This document shows positions 25,782-35,978 of a DNA stretch of 64,000 nucleotides, piece after piece. The notes below the pieces were generated by a model, which did no database searches, had not been told where the DNA came from, and worked only from the letters and a program-made list of their open reading frames with translations. Source of the stretch: Sulfurimonas sp. hsl 1-7 (GTDB lineage: Bacteria; Campylobacterota; Campylobacteria; Campylobacterales; Sulfurimonadaceae); the NCBI RefSeq assembly GCF_030577135.1, contig NZ_JAUIRR010000005.1:64113-128112 (forward strand), given 5' to 3'. The position numbers and the translations under genes are program-made. The number at the start of each line of letters is the position of its first letter. Within the stretch, counting starts at the first letter, position 1.

Positions 25782-27578
25782 ATGGCTAAAAAATTTATAG
25801 ATATAATGGATACAACTTTTAGAGACGGTTTCCAATCAGTATTTGGTGGTCGTGTTCTAATGGATGATTTTTTTCCAGCGGTAGAAGCAGCAAAAACAGC
25901 TGGTATAACGCACTACGAATTTGGTGGGGGAGCTAGATTTCAATCTTTATACTTCTATTTAAGAGAAGATGCTTTTGAAATGATGGATAAATTCCGTAAA
26001 ATCGTTGGTCCAGATGCAAACTTACAAACGTTAGCACGCGGTGTAAACACGGTAATGTTAGATACAGGTTCTAAAGACCTTATCGATCTACATGCAAAGA
26101 TGTTTAAAAAACACGGTGCGACTACTATTCGTAACTTTGATGCATTAAATGATGTAGAGAACTTAAAATATTCTGCTGAGAGAATCACTCATCATGGTCT
26201 AAAACATGAAGCAGTTGTAACTATGATGGACTTACCACCAGGTTGTCACGGTGCTCATACTGTTGAGTTCTATGAAAAAACTCTTCGTGATATTTTAGAT
26301 AGCGGTATCCCATACGATAGTATCTGTTTTAAAGATGCATCTGGTACTTCAAATCCTCAAAAAGTTTTTGAAACTATTCAAATGGCAAGAAAACTTCTTC
26401 CTGATGATACACATATTCGCTTACATACACATGAAACTGCCGGTGTTTCTGTAGCTGCATATATGGCTGCATTAGAAGCTGGTGTTGACGGTATCGATTT
26501 AGCTGCTTCACCGGTAAGTGGTGGAACAAGTCAACCTGATATGTTAACTATGTTACATGCTACAAAAGGTATGGATTTTGATCTTGGTGGTTTAGATATC
26601 GGTAAGATTTTAACGTATGAGAAAGAGTTACAAGGGTGTTTAGAAGATTATTTCGTACCACCTGAAGCTACAATGGTTTCACCGATTATTCCATTCTCAC
26701 CAATGCCGGGTGGTGCACTTACTGCAAACACTCAAATGATGCGTGATAATGACATTATGGATAAATTTCCAGAAGTTATTGCTGCAATGCAAGAGGTTGT
26801 TGAAAAAGGTGGTTACGGTACATCTGTAACTCCTGTATCTCAATTCTACTTCCAACAAGCATTAAACAATGTAATGCAAGGTCCATGGAAAGCAATCGCT
26901 CCAGGATACGGAAGAATGGTACTTGGTTATTTCGGTAAAACTCCGGTAGAGCCAGATCCTGAAATTGTGAAAATTGCATCTGAGAAATTAGGACTTGAGC
27001 CTACTACAGAAAAAGCACTAGACTTAGCTGATGCAGATCCTGCAAAATCTTTAGAGAACTGGATTAATGTTCTTAAAGAAGAGGATATTGAAATCACTGA
27101 AGAAAATATTTTTATTGCAGCAGCATGTCAAGAAAAAGGTATCACTTTCCTAAAAGGTGAAGGTGAATTAAACGTAAGAAAAATATCTCAAATGAAAGCA
27201 GATTGTAAAGAGGGGAGTAAAGAGATGAGTGGAAACTATACAGTAGTTGTAGATGGTCAAAAATTTAGTGTACAAGTAGCAGAGGGGAATGCTGATATTC
27301 AAGTAACTGCAGTTAACGGTGAAAGCGTAGCTCCAGCAGCAGCTCCGGCAGCAACTTCAGGTGAAGGTGATCCAATTAAAGCACTTCTTCCTGGTAATGT
27401 TTGGAAAATCGTTGCTAATCCGGGTCAAAGTGTAAATGAGGGTGATGTAATTATGATCCTTGAATCTATGAAAATGGAGATTGATGTAGTAGCACCTCGC
27501 GGTGGTGTAATCAAATCAATCAATGTTGCTACAAATGATAAAGTAGTTGAAGGTCAAGTCGTAGCAGTGCTAGGATAA
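25782..27578 (+). CDS. oadA: Oxaloacetate decarboxylase alpha subunit (PycB-like, biotinylated)
   Basis: Carboxyltransferase that moves CO2 from oxaloacetate to biotin. 598 aa: TIM-barrel carboxyltransferase domain (about 5-290) with [11 protein letters not shown], the carboxylated-lysine segment CFKDASGTS and metal ligands LHTHETAG; a PYC/OADA domain (about 300-470); an Ala/Pro linker ([10 protein letters not shown]); and a C-terminal biotinyl domain with ESMKMEID, biotin on Lys564. The barrel closely resembles the Campylobacter protein named pyruvate carboxylase subunit B, so naming alone is ambiguous; flanking oadG and oadB favour Na+-coupled oxaloacetate decarboxylation. The usual His of RDGHQS is Phe here. 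Confidence 0.9.
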   Translation: MAKKFIDIMDTTFRDGFQSVFGGRVLMDDFFPAVEAAKTAGITHYEFGGGARFQSLYFYLREDAFEMMDKFRKIVGPDANLQTLARGVNTVMLDTGSKDLIDLHAKMFKKHGATTIRNFDALNDVENLKYSAERITHHGLKHEAVVTMMDLPPGCHGAHTVEFYEKTLRDILDSGIPYDSICFKDASGTSNPQKVFETIQMARKLLPDDTHIRLHTHETAGVSVAAYMAALEAGVDGIDLAASPVSGGTSQPDMLTMLHATKGMDFDLGGLDIGKILTYEKELQGCLEDYFVPPEATMVSPIIPFSPMPGGALTANTQMMRDNDIMDKFPEVIAAMQEVVEKGGYGTSVTPVSQFYFQQALNNVMQGPWKAIAPGYGRMVLGYFGKTPVEPDPEIVKIASEKLGLEPTTEKALDLADADPAKSLENWINVLKEEDIEITEENIFIAAACQEKGITFLKGEGELNVRKISQMKADCKEGSKEMSGNYTVVVDGQKFSVQVAEGNADIQVTAVNGESVAPAAAPAATSGEGDPIKALLPGNVWKIVANPGQSVNEGDVIMILESMKMEIDVVAPRGGVIKSINVATNDKVVEGQVVAVLG

Positions 27579-27583
27579 TTAAT

Positions 27584-28912
27584 ATGAAAAAAATTGTACT
27601 TAAACTTCTAGCTTTTACAATGCTATTTGCTTTTAGCACTACTGCTATGGCATCTGAGCATGGAGCAGTAGCAAGTAACACTTCTGCACATCAGGAAGAG
27701 ACTTACGAGTCAAAACCTTTTGGTGAAATGATTACAGGTTTTTTAAAGTCAACAGGTATTGTTGCACTTGTAAACCCGGATCCGGATGAGCTTAGTGCTA
27801 CAGGTGAAAAAATGAGTGACTTCCATAAAGGTCTTGGTCGTGTGATCATGATCTTAGTGGTATTTTTACTGTTTTGGTTAGCAATTGCTAAAGGGTTTGA
27901 ACCGTTACTTCTTTTACCAATCGCGTTTGGTGGTCTTCTTGCTAATATTCCAGTTGCAGGAATTGCAGGTGAGCATGGATTCTTAGGTGTTATCTACCAC
28001 ATGGGTCTTTCAAACGAAATGTTCCCGATCATCATCTTTATGGGTGTTGGTGCAATGACTGACTTCGGTCCACTTTTATCAAACCCTAAAACAGCTCTAC
28101 TTGGTGGTGCTGCACAGTTTGGTATCTTTGGAACACTTGTTGGTGCAGTAGTACTTGCTGATATGGGCTTAGTTGACTTTACGTTAAAACAAGCTTCGGC
28201 TATCTCTATTATTGGTGGAGCGGATGGTCCGACATCGATCTTTATTGCTACGAAACTTTCACCTGAACTTTTAGGTGCAATCGCAGTTGCTTCATATAGT
28301 TATATGGCTATGGTACCTATTATCCAGCCTCCGATTATGAAAGCGTTAACAAACGAAAAAGAGCGTAAGATCAAAATGTCAACACTTCGTCACGTTTCTC
28401 GTTTAGAGAAACTAGTGTTCCCGATTTTAGTTTTAGTTCTTGCTATTTTAGTTTTACCGGAATCTACACCACTTATCGGTGCGTTTATGTTTGGTAACTT
28501 CTTAAAAGAATCAGGTGTTGTTGAGCGTTTAAATGACACATTACAAAATGCTCTTATCAACATTACAACTATTTTCTTAGGTCTTGGTGTTGGTTCTAAA
28601 CTAGCAGCAGATCAGTTCTTAGTTCCTGAAACTATGTTCATTATGGCTCTTGGTATCGTTGCATTCTCTGTAGGTACTGCAGCAGGTGTTATTATGGCGA
28701 AAATCATGAACTTATTCCCTGGACATAAGATCAATCCATTAATCGGTTCAGCTGGAGTTTCAGCAGTTCCAATGGCAGCTCGTGTATCAAATAAAGTTGG
28801 TATGGAGTATGACAGAACAAACATGCTTCTAATGCATGCAATGGGTCCAAACGTTGCAGGTGTTATCGGTTCAGCTGTTGCTGCCGGTGTTTTAATCTCA
28901 CTATTTCAATAA
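27584..28912 (+). CDS. oadB: Oxaloacetate decarboxylase beta subunit (Na+ pump)
   Basis: Integral membrane subunit that decarboxylates carboxybiotin and exports Na+. 442 aa. The N-terminus looks like a cleavable signal ([16 protein letters not shown]), followed by a periplasmic stretch before the first core helices; about ten membrane segments follow. Family motifs include [16 protein letters not shown], the [13 protein letters not shown] segment with the essential Asp, and the C-terminal [19 protein letters not shown]. Five bases separate it from oadA. A strong hairpin terminator follows. Confidence 0.94.
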   Translation: MKKIVLKLLAFTMLFAFSTTAMASEHGAVASNTSAHQEETYESKPFGEMITGFLKSTGIVALVNPDPDELSATGEKMSDFHKGLGRVIMILVVFLLFWLAIAKGFEPLLLLPIAFGGLLANIPVAGIAGEHGFLGVIYHMGLSNEMFPIIIFMGVGAMTDFGPLLSNPKTALLGGAAQFGIFGTLVGAVVLADMGLVDFTLKQASAISIIGGADGPTSIFIATKLSPELLGAIAVASYSYMAMVPIIQPPIMKALTNEKERKIKMSTLRHVSRLEKLVFPILVLVLAILVLPESTPLIGAFMFGNFLKESGVVERLNDTLQNALINITTIFLGLGVGSKLAADQFLVPETMFIMALGIVAFSVGTAAGVIMAKIMNLFPGHKINPLIGSAGVSAVPMAARVSNKVGMEYDRTNMLLMHAMGPNVAGVIGSAVAAGVLISLFQ

Positions 28913-28924
28913 TAGTTGAGATTA

Positions 28925-28951
28925 TCAGATACAGAGCTTTTCTGTATCTGA
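28925..28951. terminator. Bidirectional terminator between oadB and cheV
   Basis: TCAGATACAGA, loop GCTTT, TCTGTATCTGA: a perfect 11-bp stem, with a T-rich tail on the plus strand. It lies 12 bases after the oadB stop and 26 bases after the end of the convergent cheV. Confidence 0.85.
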
Positions 28952-28977
28952 AATATTTCTCTCTTTTCTACAAAAAA

Positions 28978-29931
28978 TTATTTCACGTTTTCATTCATTA
29001 AATTTGCAATTAACGGTATGATATTATGACTTTTAGTCTTATCGATGAAACCGTCTGCACCTAAAGATTCAGCCTCACGTCTATTGTTTTCTCCCGTCAT
29101 AGAACTATTGACAATAATAGGAATATTTCTTGTAAGAGGATTTAGTTTTAAAAGTTTAGTCACCGTAAAACCAGACATTTCCGGCATCTCGATATCTGTA
29201 ATAACTGCAGTAATTTTTTCAATTCCATCAGCATCTAAAGTATCTAAGTGTTCAACAAGTTTTTTCCCGTTATCAAAAAGTATCATATTGATATGAGCAT
29301 TTTTAAATATTTGTATTAAATGTTTTTGTGCAGTTTTTGAATCTTCTGCAACAAGGACAGTTCCCTCTTTTAGTTTTTGAGGTAAGACAATATCTTTTAG
29401 CATTGCTGTGTCTTTGTCAATATCAACTAGTGCTTGAGGAATAACATCAGCTAAAAGTTTTTCATAATCAAGCACTAAACATAAACTACCGTCTTCTAAT
29501 CTTGTGTCATTGATCACGACACCGTCATCTTTAAGACGGTAACTATCTGGTGCATGCATCTCATTCCAGTTTTTCTTAATAACTCTGTATGCATACATAA
29601 TGCGTAAACCGATAATAACTCCATTGAAGTCACAGATAAGAATATCAGATTTTTCCACTTCCTCTTTAGAAAGATTTACACCTAACCATTTTGGTAGATT
29701 AAGTAGAGGGATCTGTAACCCACGTAAGATAATAGTGCCTTCGAGTAGTGGATGAGAAGAAGGAATTTGCGTCAAAAAATGATTTTTTGACTCTACAACT
29801 TCTCTCGTTTTAAATACATTAATTGCATAGTACGCCGAATCGTCACTCTCGCTTATTCTAAAGACAAGCAGTTGTAATTCATTGTTCTTGGCAAGATTTG
29901 TAGCGGCATCTACTTTATCTAAAAAAGCCAT
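28978..29931 (-). CDS. cheV: Chemotaxis protein CheV
   Basis: Scaffold coupling chemoreceptors to CheA, with its own receiver domain. 317 aa: CheW-like domain (about 15-170) then a response-regulator receiver domain (about 188-315) with the phospho-acceptor Asp in AVITDIEMPEMSG, acidic residues in VLVAEDSKTAQ, the conserved Ser/Thr region IVNSSMTG and the lysine of FIDKTK. Campylobacterota often carry more than one CheV. The gene is monocistronic here. Confidence 0.92.
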   Translation of the reverse strand: MAFLDKVDAATNLAKNNELQLLVFRISESDDSAYYAINVFKTREVVESKNHFLTQIPSSHPLLEGTIILRGLQIPLLNLPKWLGVNLSKEEVEKSDILICDFNGVIIGLRIMYAYRVIKKNWNEMHAPDSYRLKDDGVVINDTRLEDGSLCLVLDYEKLLADVIPQALVDIDKDTAMLKDIVLPQKLKEGTVLVAEDSKTAQKHLIQIFKNAHINMILFDNGKKLVEHLDTLDADGIEKITAVITDIEMPEMSGFTVTKLLKLNPLTRNIPIIVNSSMTGENNRREAESLGADGFIDKTKSHNIIPLIANLMNENVK

Positions 29932-30044
29932 TCATTTCCCCATTTATTAAAGATGGATAAATAGTACCAAAATAAATATGAAATATGCTTGAATTAACAA
30001 TCTCATGTTAAAATTAGTTTAGTTTTTACGAAGGATAAAAAGAT

Positions 30045-30842
30045 ATGAAATTATTTTCATTATTAGTATTTTTAAGTACATTAGCATACTCTCAAGTTTA
30101 TTATTCAAAAGTAGAGCCTTACGAGATGAGAACGATTAGTTCAAACGTATCGGGTGAGGTGTTGGATATAGCCGAAAATATGATTGGAAAAAAATTAACT
30201 AAAGATATATATATTAAAATTGATGACATGTTGGATAAAGATGAGTTAAGCGATGTAAAACAGAAGATCACTTTTATTGAAGAGACGATTAAAGTGAATC
30301 AGGAAATTTTAGAAAATCTCAATCTTTCATTAGAAAAAAAAGAGTTGAACTATAAAAAAGTTGCAGCGTTAAAGATCAAGTCTAAAATTGAAAAAGACAA
30401 TGAATTTTATAATCTTGTAACAAGTAGAAACTTGGCATTATCGACAAAAAAAGAGATCAAAAATCTTAAGATTCAATTAGCAGATTTAAACCTGCGTCAA
30501 AAACAGCTTGAAAAAATCATTCAAGATAAAAACTTACGCAATAAAGGGTTAGTACTTTACTCAATCGATGTTAAAGTTGGGCAAGTTGTTGCACCTGGAA
30601 TGGCACTGGCAAAAATCGCAGATACATCTAAAGGTTTACTTAGTATCTATGTAACGGAAGATGAACTTATAAACTTAAAAGATAAAGTTGTCTATATTGA
30701 CGGAGATAAAACAGTTTATAAACCTACAAGAATATTATCTATTGCAGATGAGAAAAATATCTCAAAATATTTAGTACAGATTGTAATTAATCCTCCAAAG
30801 ATTTTTTCTAAACTCGTAAAAATAGAATTGAAAGAGAAGTAA
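30045..30842 (+). CDS. HlyD-like periplasmic adaptor (membrane fusion) protein
   Basis: 265 aa with a signal peptide (about 1-16, LFSLLVFLSTLAYS) and no membrane anchor afterwards. The order is short beta/lipoyl-like segment (TISSNVSGEVLDIAENMIG), a helical coiled-coil hairpin (about 70-165), then the second lipoyl half (YSIDVKVGQVVAPGMALAKIAD) and a beta-barrel segment. This is the plan of the adaptors of tripartite efflux systems. Two bases separate it from the Mo enzyme gene. A TolC-family gene lies 2.9 kb downstream, but no inner-membrane pump is seen, so the partner is unknown. Confidence 0.75.
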   Translation: MKLFSLLVFLSTLAYSQVYYSKVEPYEMRTISSNVSGEVLDIAENMIGKKLTKDIYIKIDDMLDKDELSDVKQKITFIEETIKVNQEILENLNLSLEKKELNYKKVAALKIKSKIEKDNEFYNLVTSRNLALSTKKEIKNLKIQLADLNLRQKQLEKIIQDKNLRNKGLVLYSIDVKVGQVVAPGMALAKIADTSKGLLSIYVTEDELINLKDKVVYIDGDKTVYKPTRILSIADEKNISKYLVQIVINPPKIFSKLVKIELKEK

Positions 30843-30843
30843 T

Positions 30844-32586
30844 ATGACAGAACATACGGCGTGTCCACTTGATTGTTATGATGCATGTGAAGTGGTTTAC
30901 AAAGATGGTGTTTTAAAAGGTGTGTCAAATGGACATACACAAGGATTCTTATGCCCGCACTTAAACCATTATAAGAATTTTGAACGTATCACTGCGCCAA
31001 GGTATAAGGGTGAAGTGATAAGTTTGGAAAAAGCACTTCAAAAGCTCAAAGAAATAGTAGAACAAACTCCAAAACATCAGATGCTTCATTACAAAGGGCA
31101 TGGAAACTTCGGTTTAATGCAGGATGTGACATCCCATTTTTTTGCCTCAAACGACAATATCTTAACAGACGGCAGTTTATGTGACGGTGCAGGTGAAGCC
31201 GGTATACTTGAAGGACGCGGCAGTAATAAAAATATGCCTTATTCAGAGATAGAAAAATCTGATGTCATCATTTTCTGGGGGAGAAATCCTCATGTGACAT
31301 CTTCGCATCTTTTACCGCTCATAAAAGATAAAAAAATTATTGTTATCGATCCTGTAAAAACACAGATCGCAAAAACGGCAGATTATCACGTGCAACTCAA
31401 GCCGCATACTGATCTCTATTTTGCAATGCTCTTAACACGTTTTTTACATATAGAGGGCTCTTTTGATGAAGCGTATTTAGCGGAGTATGCAAGTGAATTT
31501 GAAGATTATTATGAACTGACACAAGGTATCCGTATAAAAGCGACACTTGATACCATGGGTCTTTCTCTTGGTGACATTGGAGCTGTATTAGAGCTCTTAC
31601 AAAATAAAAAGGTAGCAATTGTCTGTGGAGTAGGGATACAAAAGTACTCTGACGGTGCAGATATTATGCGTGCTATCGATGCGTTTGCCGTAACTCTGGG
31701 TTTATTTGGAAAAGAGGGATGCGGTGTAGCATACCTTGGGGATTCAAAAGAGGGGATAGATAGCCCTTTTAATACTCATTCAAAAAAGGTTTCAAAAGTT
31801 AATACTCCATTTGATGAGTTTGAGTCTGTTTTTATTCAAGGGGCAAATCCCCTTGCACAGATGCCCGATAGCTCTCGTGTAAAAAATAGTATCTACCATA
31901 CGAAAAACGTTGTTTACTTTGGCCTTTATGAAAATGAAACAAGTGAGCGTGCAGATTTGGTAATTCCTGCAAAGACGTTCTTGGAAAAAGATGATATCCG
32001 TGCCTCATACGGACACAATACACTTTCAGTGATGAATAAACAAATAGAGGGTGATGTAGGGATCAGCGAGTATGATTTGGCAAAATATTTGTGTGATTCT
32101 TTTGAGATAGATTTAAAAAGCGAGCAAGAGTATTTAGAACATTTTAAAAGCTTCGGCGTTGTGAAGATGAATGGAGTCTTTGAGGTGGAAAACAGAGATG
32201 CTATCCCTTATCAAGATGGTTTTGATACAGATGACGGAGAGTTTTTATTTCTTGAAGAGTTTGATGTTTTACAAGAGGCTACGGAGGAGAGTTTTCATCT
32301 TATAACTTCAAAAAGTGCACATAGTTTAAATTCTCAGTTTAACAGGGAACACTATGTCTATCTCAACAGCTCTCATCAGATAAAGGATGGGGAACGTGTG
32401 AAAATAGTTTCTCAAAACGGTGAAGTGGTACTAGAGGTGAAGAACTCAGATGATCTTCGAGACGATACTGTTTTAATCTATAGCGGGACACCCGGAGTGA
32501 ACAATCTTACATCTTCAAGACACTCTATTGAAGGTAAAAGTGCTATTTTTCAAGAAAATATGGTTTCAATCGTAAGAGATTTTTAG
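30844..32586 (+). CDS. Molybdopterin-dependent oxidoreductase with a [4Fe-4S] site
   Basis: 580 aa, short for the DMSO-reductase family. Iron-sulfur ligands Cys7, 11, 15 (CPLDCYDAC) and Cys37 (FLCPHL); molybdopterin domains with VIIFWGRNPHVTSSH, FIQGANPLAQMPDSS and the C-terminal dinucleotide-binding part (SAHSLNSQF, PGVNNLTSSRHS). GSLCDGAGEAG has a Cys where the Mo ligand often sits. There is no Tat signal, so it is cytoplasmic, and no electron-transfer or membrane subunit is nearby. The substrate cannot be told. It follows the adaptor gene after 2 bases. Confidence 0.85.
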   Translation: MTEHTACPLDCYDACEVVYKDGVLKGVSNGHTQGFLCPHLNHYKNFERITAPRYKGEVISLEKALQKLKEIVEQTPKHQMLHYKGHGNFGLMQDVTSHFFASNDNILTDGSLCDGAGEAGILEGRGSNKNMPYSEIEKSDVIIFWGRNPHVTSSHLLPLIKDKKIIVIDPVKTQIAKTADYHVQLKPHTDLYFAMLLTRFLHIEGSFDEAYLAEYASEFEDYYELTQGIRIKATLDTMGLSLGDIGAVLELLQNKKVAIVCGVGIQKYSDGADIMRAIDAFAVTLGLFGKEGCGVAYLGDSKEGIDSPFNTHSKKVSKVNTPFDEFESVFIQGANPLAQMPDSSRVKNSIYHTKNVVYFGLYENETSERADLVIPAKTFLEKDDIRASYGHNTLSVMNKQIEGDVGISEYDLAKYLCDSFEIDLKSEQEYLEHFKSFGVVKMNGVFEVENRDAIPYQDGFDTDDGEFLFLEEFDVLQEATEESFHLITSKSAHSLNSQFNREHYVYLNSSHQIKDGERVKIVSQNGEVVLEVKNSDDLRDDTVLIYSGTPGVNNLTSSRHSIEGKSAIFQENMVSIVRDF

Positions 32587-32617
32587 TTATAATCTTATAA
32601 AAATTATTGGATAAATT

Positions 32618-33799
32618 ATGAATATACAACAATTAGATCAAAAATATGTTTTACCAACTTATGCAAGAGCAGATGTTGAGTTCGTGAGCGGTAAAAATGC
32701 AAGACTTACTGATGCTAACGGTAAAGAGTACATAGACTTTACTTCCGGTATTGCAGTTGTGAGTGTCGGGCATGGTAATGAAAGACTGACTAATGCACTG
32801 TGTGAACAGACTAAAAAGTTAATACATATGTCAAACCTATATTATACTGCTCCGCAAGCGATCGCTGCTCAAAAAATAGTTGAAGCCAGCGGCTATGATA
32901 TGAAATGTTTCTTTGGAAACAGCGGTGCAGAAGCAAATGAAGGTGCTATTAAGATCGCTAGAAAATACGGTGAAAAAGATGGGGTACCTAAACGTTATAA
33001 AATCATTACTCTTGATCATTCATTCCATGGAAGAACGATTACTACGGTAAAAGCAACGGGTCAAGAGTCTATGCATAACTACTTTGGACCGTTTCCTGAT
33101 GGGTTTGTGTATGCTAAAGATATCGATGAAGTGGAATCTTTACTTGATGATCATACTGTTGCGGTTATGATAGAACTTGTTCAAGGTGAAGGCGGTGTAC
33201 AGCCTCAAGATAAAGAGAAAGTACAAGCACTTGAAAAACTGTTAAAATCTAAAGATATTTTACTTATTGTAGATGAAGTACAAACAGGTGTATATAGAAC
33301 AGGAAAGTTCTTGGCATCGAATCTGTATGAGATTGAACCTGATGTTGTTACTTTAGCAAAAGGTGTAGGCGGCGGTGTCCCTGTCGGTGTTGTGATGACA
33401 ACTAAAAAAGATATTTTCAATCCGGGCGATCACGGTTCAACTTTCGGTGGAAACTTTTTAAGTACGACTGCGATTTGCGAAGTACTTGATATTTTAAATG
33501 AATATGATGCAAGCGGTGCTTTATCTGAAGGGATCACATATTTTGACGAGGCATTAGAGAAATTTTACAATAATCATACAGACCTCTTTACTGCAAAAGT
33601 AGGACTTGGAATGATGTGTGGTCTACGCGCTAAAGATTCTGATACCTTGGCTGCAATTATTAAAAATGGACAAGAAAATGGTGTGATGGTTTTAAAAGCG
33701 GGACGTAATACACTAAGATTTTTACCACCGTTAACGATCACGAAAGAGGAAATAGATGAAGGCTTTAAAGCTCTTGAGTCTGCTGTTAGTAAGCTCTAG
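32618..33799 (+). CDS. argD: Acetylornithine aminotransferase
   Basis: PLP class III aminotransferase of arginine synthesis (N-acetylglutamate semialdehyde to N-acetylornithine); ArgD can also act in lysine synthesis. 393 aa. Motifs: FTSGIAVVSVGHGN, CFFGNSGAEANEGAIKIAR, HSFHGRT, DEVQTGVYRTG and TLAKGVGGGVPVG with the PLP lysine. GGAT lies eight bases before the ATG. Its last 44 bases are also the start of the TolC-family gene in another frame. Confidence 0.92.
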   Translation: MNIQQLDQKYVLPTYARADVEFVSGKNARLTDANGKEYIDFTSGIAVVSVGHGNERLTNALCEQTKKLIHMSNLYYTAPQAIAAQKIVEASGYDMKCFFGNSGAEANEGAIKIARKYGEKDGVPKRYKIITLDHSFHGRTITTVKATGQESMHNYFGPFPDGFVYAKDIDEVESLLDDHTVAVMIELVQGEGGVQPQDKEKVQALEKLLKSKDILLIVDEVQTGVYRTGKFLASNLYEIEPDVVTLAKGVGGGVPVGVVMTTKKDIFNPGDHGSTFGGNFLSTTAICEVLDILNEYDASGALSEGITYFDEALEKFYNNHTDLFTAKVGLGMMCGLRAKDSDTLAAIIKNGQENGVMVLKAGRNTLRFLPPLTITKEEIDEGFKALESAVSKL

Positions 33800-34985
33800 C
33801 TTACTGGCAAATGAGAATAATGCCTCTTTAGATACCTACCTGTCTGATCTAAAAAAGAAGCAGTTTGAATATGATTATGAAAAAAATGGTCAAGAGAGTT
33901 CAAAACTGCGCGATACATGGATCGCACCTATTCAGTTAACTTATAGTTACTCTAAAAGTAATCCCAATGTTGTAGAACAGACTAATCAAAATGCTGCTAT
34001 TAAGATGACTCAACCGATTTTTCAAAGCGGTGGGATCTATTACGGGATCAGATATGCCAATGCTATGAGATTATATAATAATTATTCGATCGATGTAGCA
34101 AAACGAAAAATGATTAAAGATACTGTCTCAATTTTAATGCAGTTGAAAAAATCAGATCTTCAAGAGGAACGTCAAGTTTTACAGATAAAAAATGCAGATA
34201 TAAACCTTGAACAAAGAAGGGAAGAGTATTTAAGCGGAAGACTTGATTCAGGCTTTTTAGATGATGCTATCATTCAGAGAAATGTCGTAAAACAAGCACT
34301 CTTTGATATACAAAATGCAAAAGAGACATTGGTAACACAGTTTCAGGTACTGAGTGATCTTGATTATCAAGAAGCTACTATCCCCCATTTAGAGTTCATA
34401 AAAGAGGATGAGTTCTTAAAAAACAATATTGTTTTAAAACAGACTCAGTCACAGATAGAAAAAGATAGATATTATAAGAACGTAACTATTGCAAAATATC
34501 TCCCAAAAGTGAATTTTACAGCCGGATATACATGGCAAAAAAGTGAAGGGCAACAGTTTTTTATAGCTGGGGATTTAAGAGATAGCTCCCGAGAGATTGA
34601 TTATTACGACTATGGTGTAAGTGCGTCAATGCCATTAGATATCAATATGTTTAACGATATAGAATCTATCAAACTTGATTATCTGAAGTCGCAAGTTGTT
34701 CAAGAGGATAAAAAACTTGAACTTGCAAAGCTTTTTGAACAGGTTTTACACAATATTGAAAACCTTGATAAGAAGATCTCTTTGAGTCAAGAGAATATAG
34801 AACTTTATGCCAAGTTGTTAGAAGATACTAAAGATTTATATGATGCAGGGTATAAAACGCAATACGATGTAGAAAATTTGCAAAACTCTTTAGAGATCCA
34901 AAAAATAGATGCAAAAATATACGATATTGATAAACAGTTAGAACTGTTAACACTATATGAGATGTACGTAAATAACGGAGAGTAG
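33756..34985 (+). CDS. TolC family outer-membrane efflux protein
   Basis: 409 aa with a signal peptide (cleavage after SSSLLA, about residue 18). Long helical segments with heptad Leu/Ile patterns (about 110-200 and 300-400) and short beta segments (NFTAGYTWQ, YGVSASMPLDIN) give the two-repeat TolC plan. AGAGGAAATAG precedes the ATG, so the start, inside the argD 3' end, is well supported. It would form the outer-membrane channel for the adaptor encoded at 30.0 kb, although two other genes stand between them. Confidence 0.85.
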   Translation: MKALKLLSLLLVSSSLLANENNASLDTYLSDLKKKQFEYDYEKNGQESSKLRDTWIAPIQLTYSYSKSNPNVVEQTNQNAAIKMTQPIFQSGGIYYGIRYANAMRLYNNYSIDVAKRKMIKDTVSILMQLKKSDLQEERQVLQIKNADINLEQRREEYLSGRLDSGFLDDAIIQRNVVKQALFDIQNAKETLVTQFQVLSDLDYQEATIPHLEFIKEDEFLKNNIVLKQTQSQIEKDRYYKNVTIAKYLPKVNFTAGYTWQKSEGQQFFIAGDLRDSSREIDYYDYGVSASMPLDINMFNDIESIKLDYLKSQVVQEDKKLELAKLFEQVLHNIENLDKKISLSQENIELYAKLLEDTKDLYDAGYKTQYDVENLQNSLEIQKIDAKIYDIDKQLELLTLYEMYVNNGE

Positions 34986-35978
34986 ATGAAATTTAGCGAG
35001 TATATGGGTGAGTGGCTTTACGGTGAAGATGGTTACTACGCTACGTATAAAAATATTGGGAAAGAGGGTGATTTTTACACGGCTGTAAGTGCGAGTAAAT
35101 TTTTCGGCGGAACAATAGCCAAACATATCATCTCTTTGGTTGATGAAGGTTTTTTAGACAAAGATGGTTCAGTATGTGAGATTGGTGCGCACCATGGCTA
35201 TTTTTTAGCCGATGTGTGTGAGTTTTTATATACGCTCAGACCTGAACTGCTTTCAAGTCTGAACTTTGTTATAATTGAAAGATTTGATGACCTTCAAAGA
35301 CAACAAAGAGAATACTTTGCTGAGAGTTTCGGCGATGTAGTGCAGTTGACACACTATAAATCTTTGAGCGAGATGAAGGTAAAAAGTGCTTTTTTTATCG
35401 CAAATGAGATCTTTGATGCGTTTCCTTGCGAACTTTACTTTAAAGGGCATACTGCACGTGTTGACGGACATCAGATCAATTTTGACGTAGAAGATGAATG
35501 GGTAAGTGAAAAAGCGAAGAAATACCATAAAGAAAAAGGCGAAATAGCAGTCGGTTACGAAGAATTTGCTAAAGAGATGGCTTCTGCAGCCGAGCGTTTT
35601 GAATTTATGAGTTTTGACTACGGAGAATTGCAGGCGCGTCCTGATTTTTCACTTCGAATCTATGCAAAACATGAAGTGTTTCCGTTCTTTGAAGATGATC
35701 TAGACAGAGAAACACTTTTTGGAACTTCAGATATCACTTACGACGTAACTTTTGAACATGTAAAAGATGCTTATGAAGAGGCCGGTGTTAAGTTCATAAC
35801 GTGTGTCCCGCAAATGGTCTCACTTGTTGATATGGGGATCTTAGAGCTCTTGGAGATGTTACGGGAAAATGCAGATGAGAAGATCTACAAACAAGAGCTT
35901 GAAAAAGTAAAAATGCTTATTATGCCAAATTTAATGGGTGAGAGATTTAAGATGATTAAGTTTAGGAAAAATGCTTAA
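34986..35978 (+). CDS. SAM-dependent methyltransferase, MidA/NDUFAF7-like
   Basis: 330 aa. VCEIGAHHGYFLADV (about 63-77) is the SAM-binding motif I, modified from the usual EIGAGxG; the ANEIFDAFPCELY segment is the conserved NEfxDAlP motif of the family. Mitochondrial NDUFAF7 methylates an arginine of a complex I subunit; a similar role for bacterial members is inferred from the family. GGAGAG lies before the ATG. The gene begins one base after the TolC stop and overlaps cysQ by 8 bases, so the genes are one operon. Confidence 0.8.
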   Translation: MKFSEYMGEWLYGEDGYYATYKNIGKEGDFYTAVSASKFFGGTIAKHIISLVDEGFLDKDGSVCEIGAHHGYFLADVCEFLYTLRPELLSSLNFVIIERFDDLQRQQREYFAESFGDVVQLTHYKSLSEMKVKSAFFIANEIFDAFPCELYFKGHTARVDGHQINFDVEDEWVSEKAKKYHKEKGEIAVGYEEFAKEMASAAERFEFMSFDYGELQARPDFSLRIYAKHEVFPFFEDDLDRETLFGTSDITYDVTFEHVKDAYEEAGVKFITCVPQMVSLVDMGILELLEMLRENADEKIYKQELEKVKMLIMPNLMGERFKMIKFRKNA

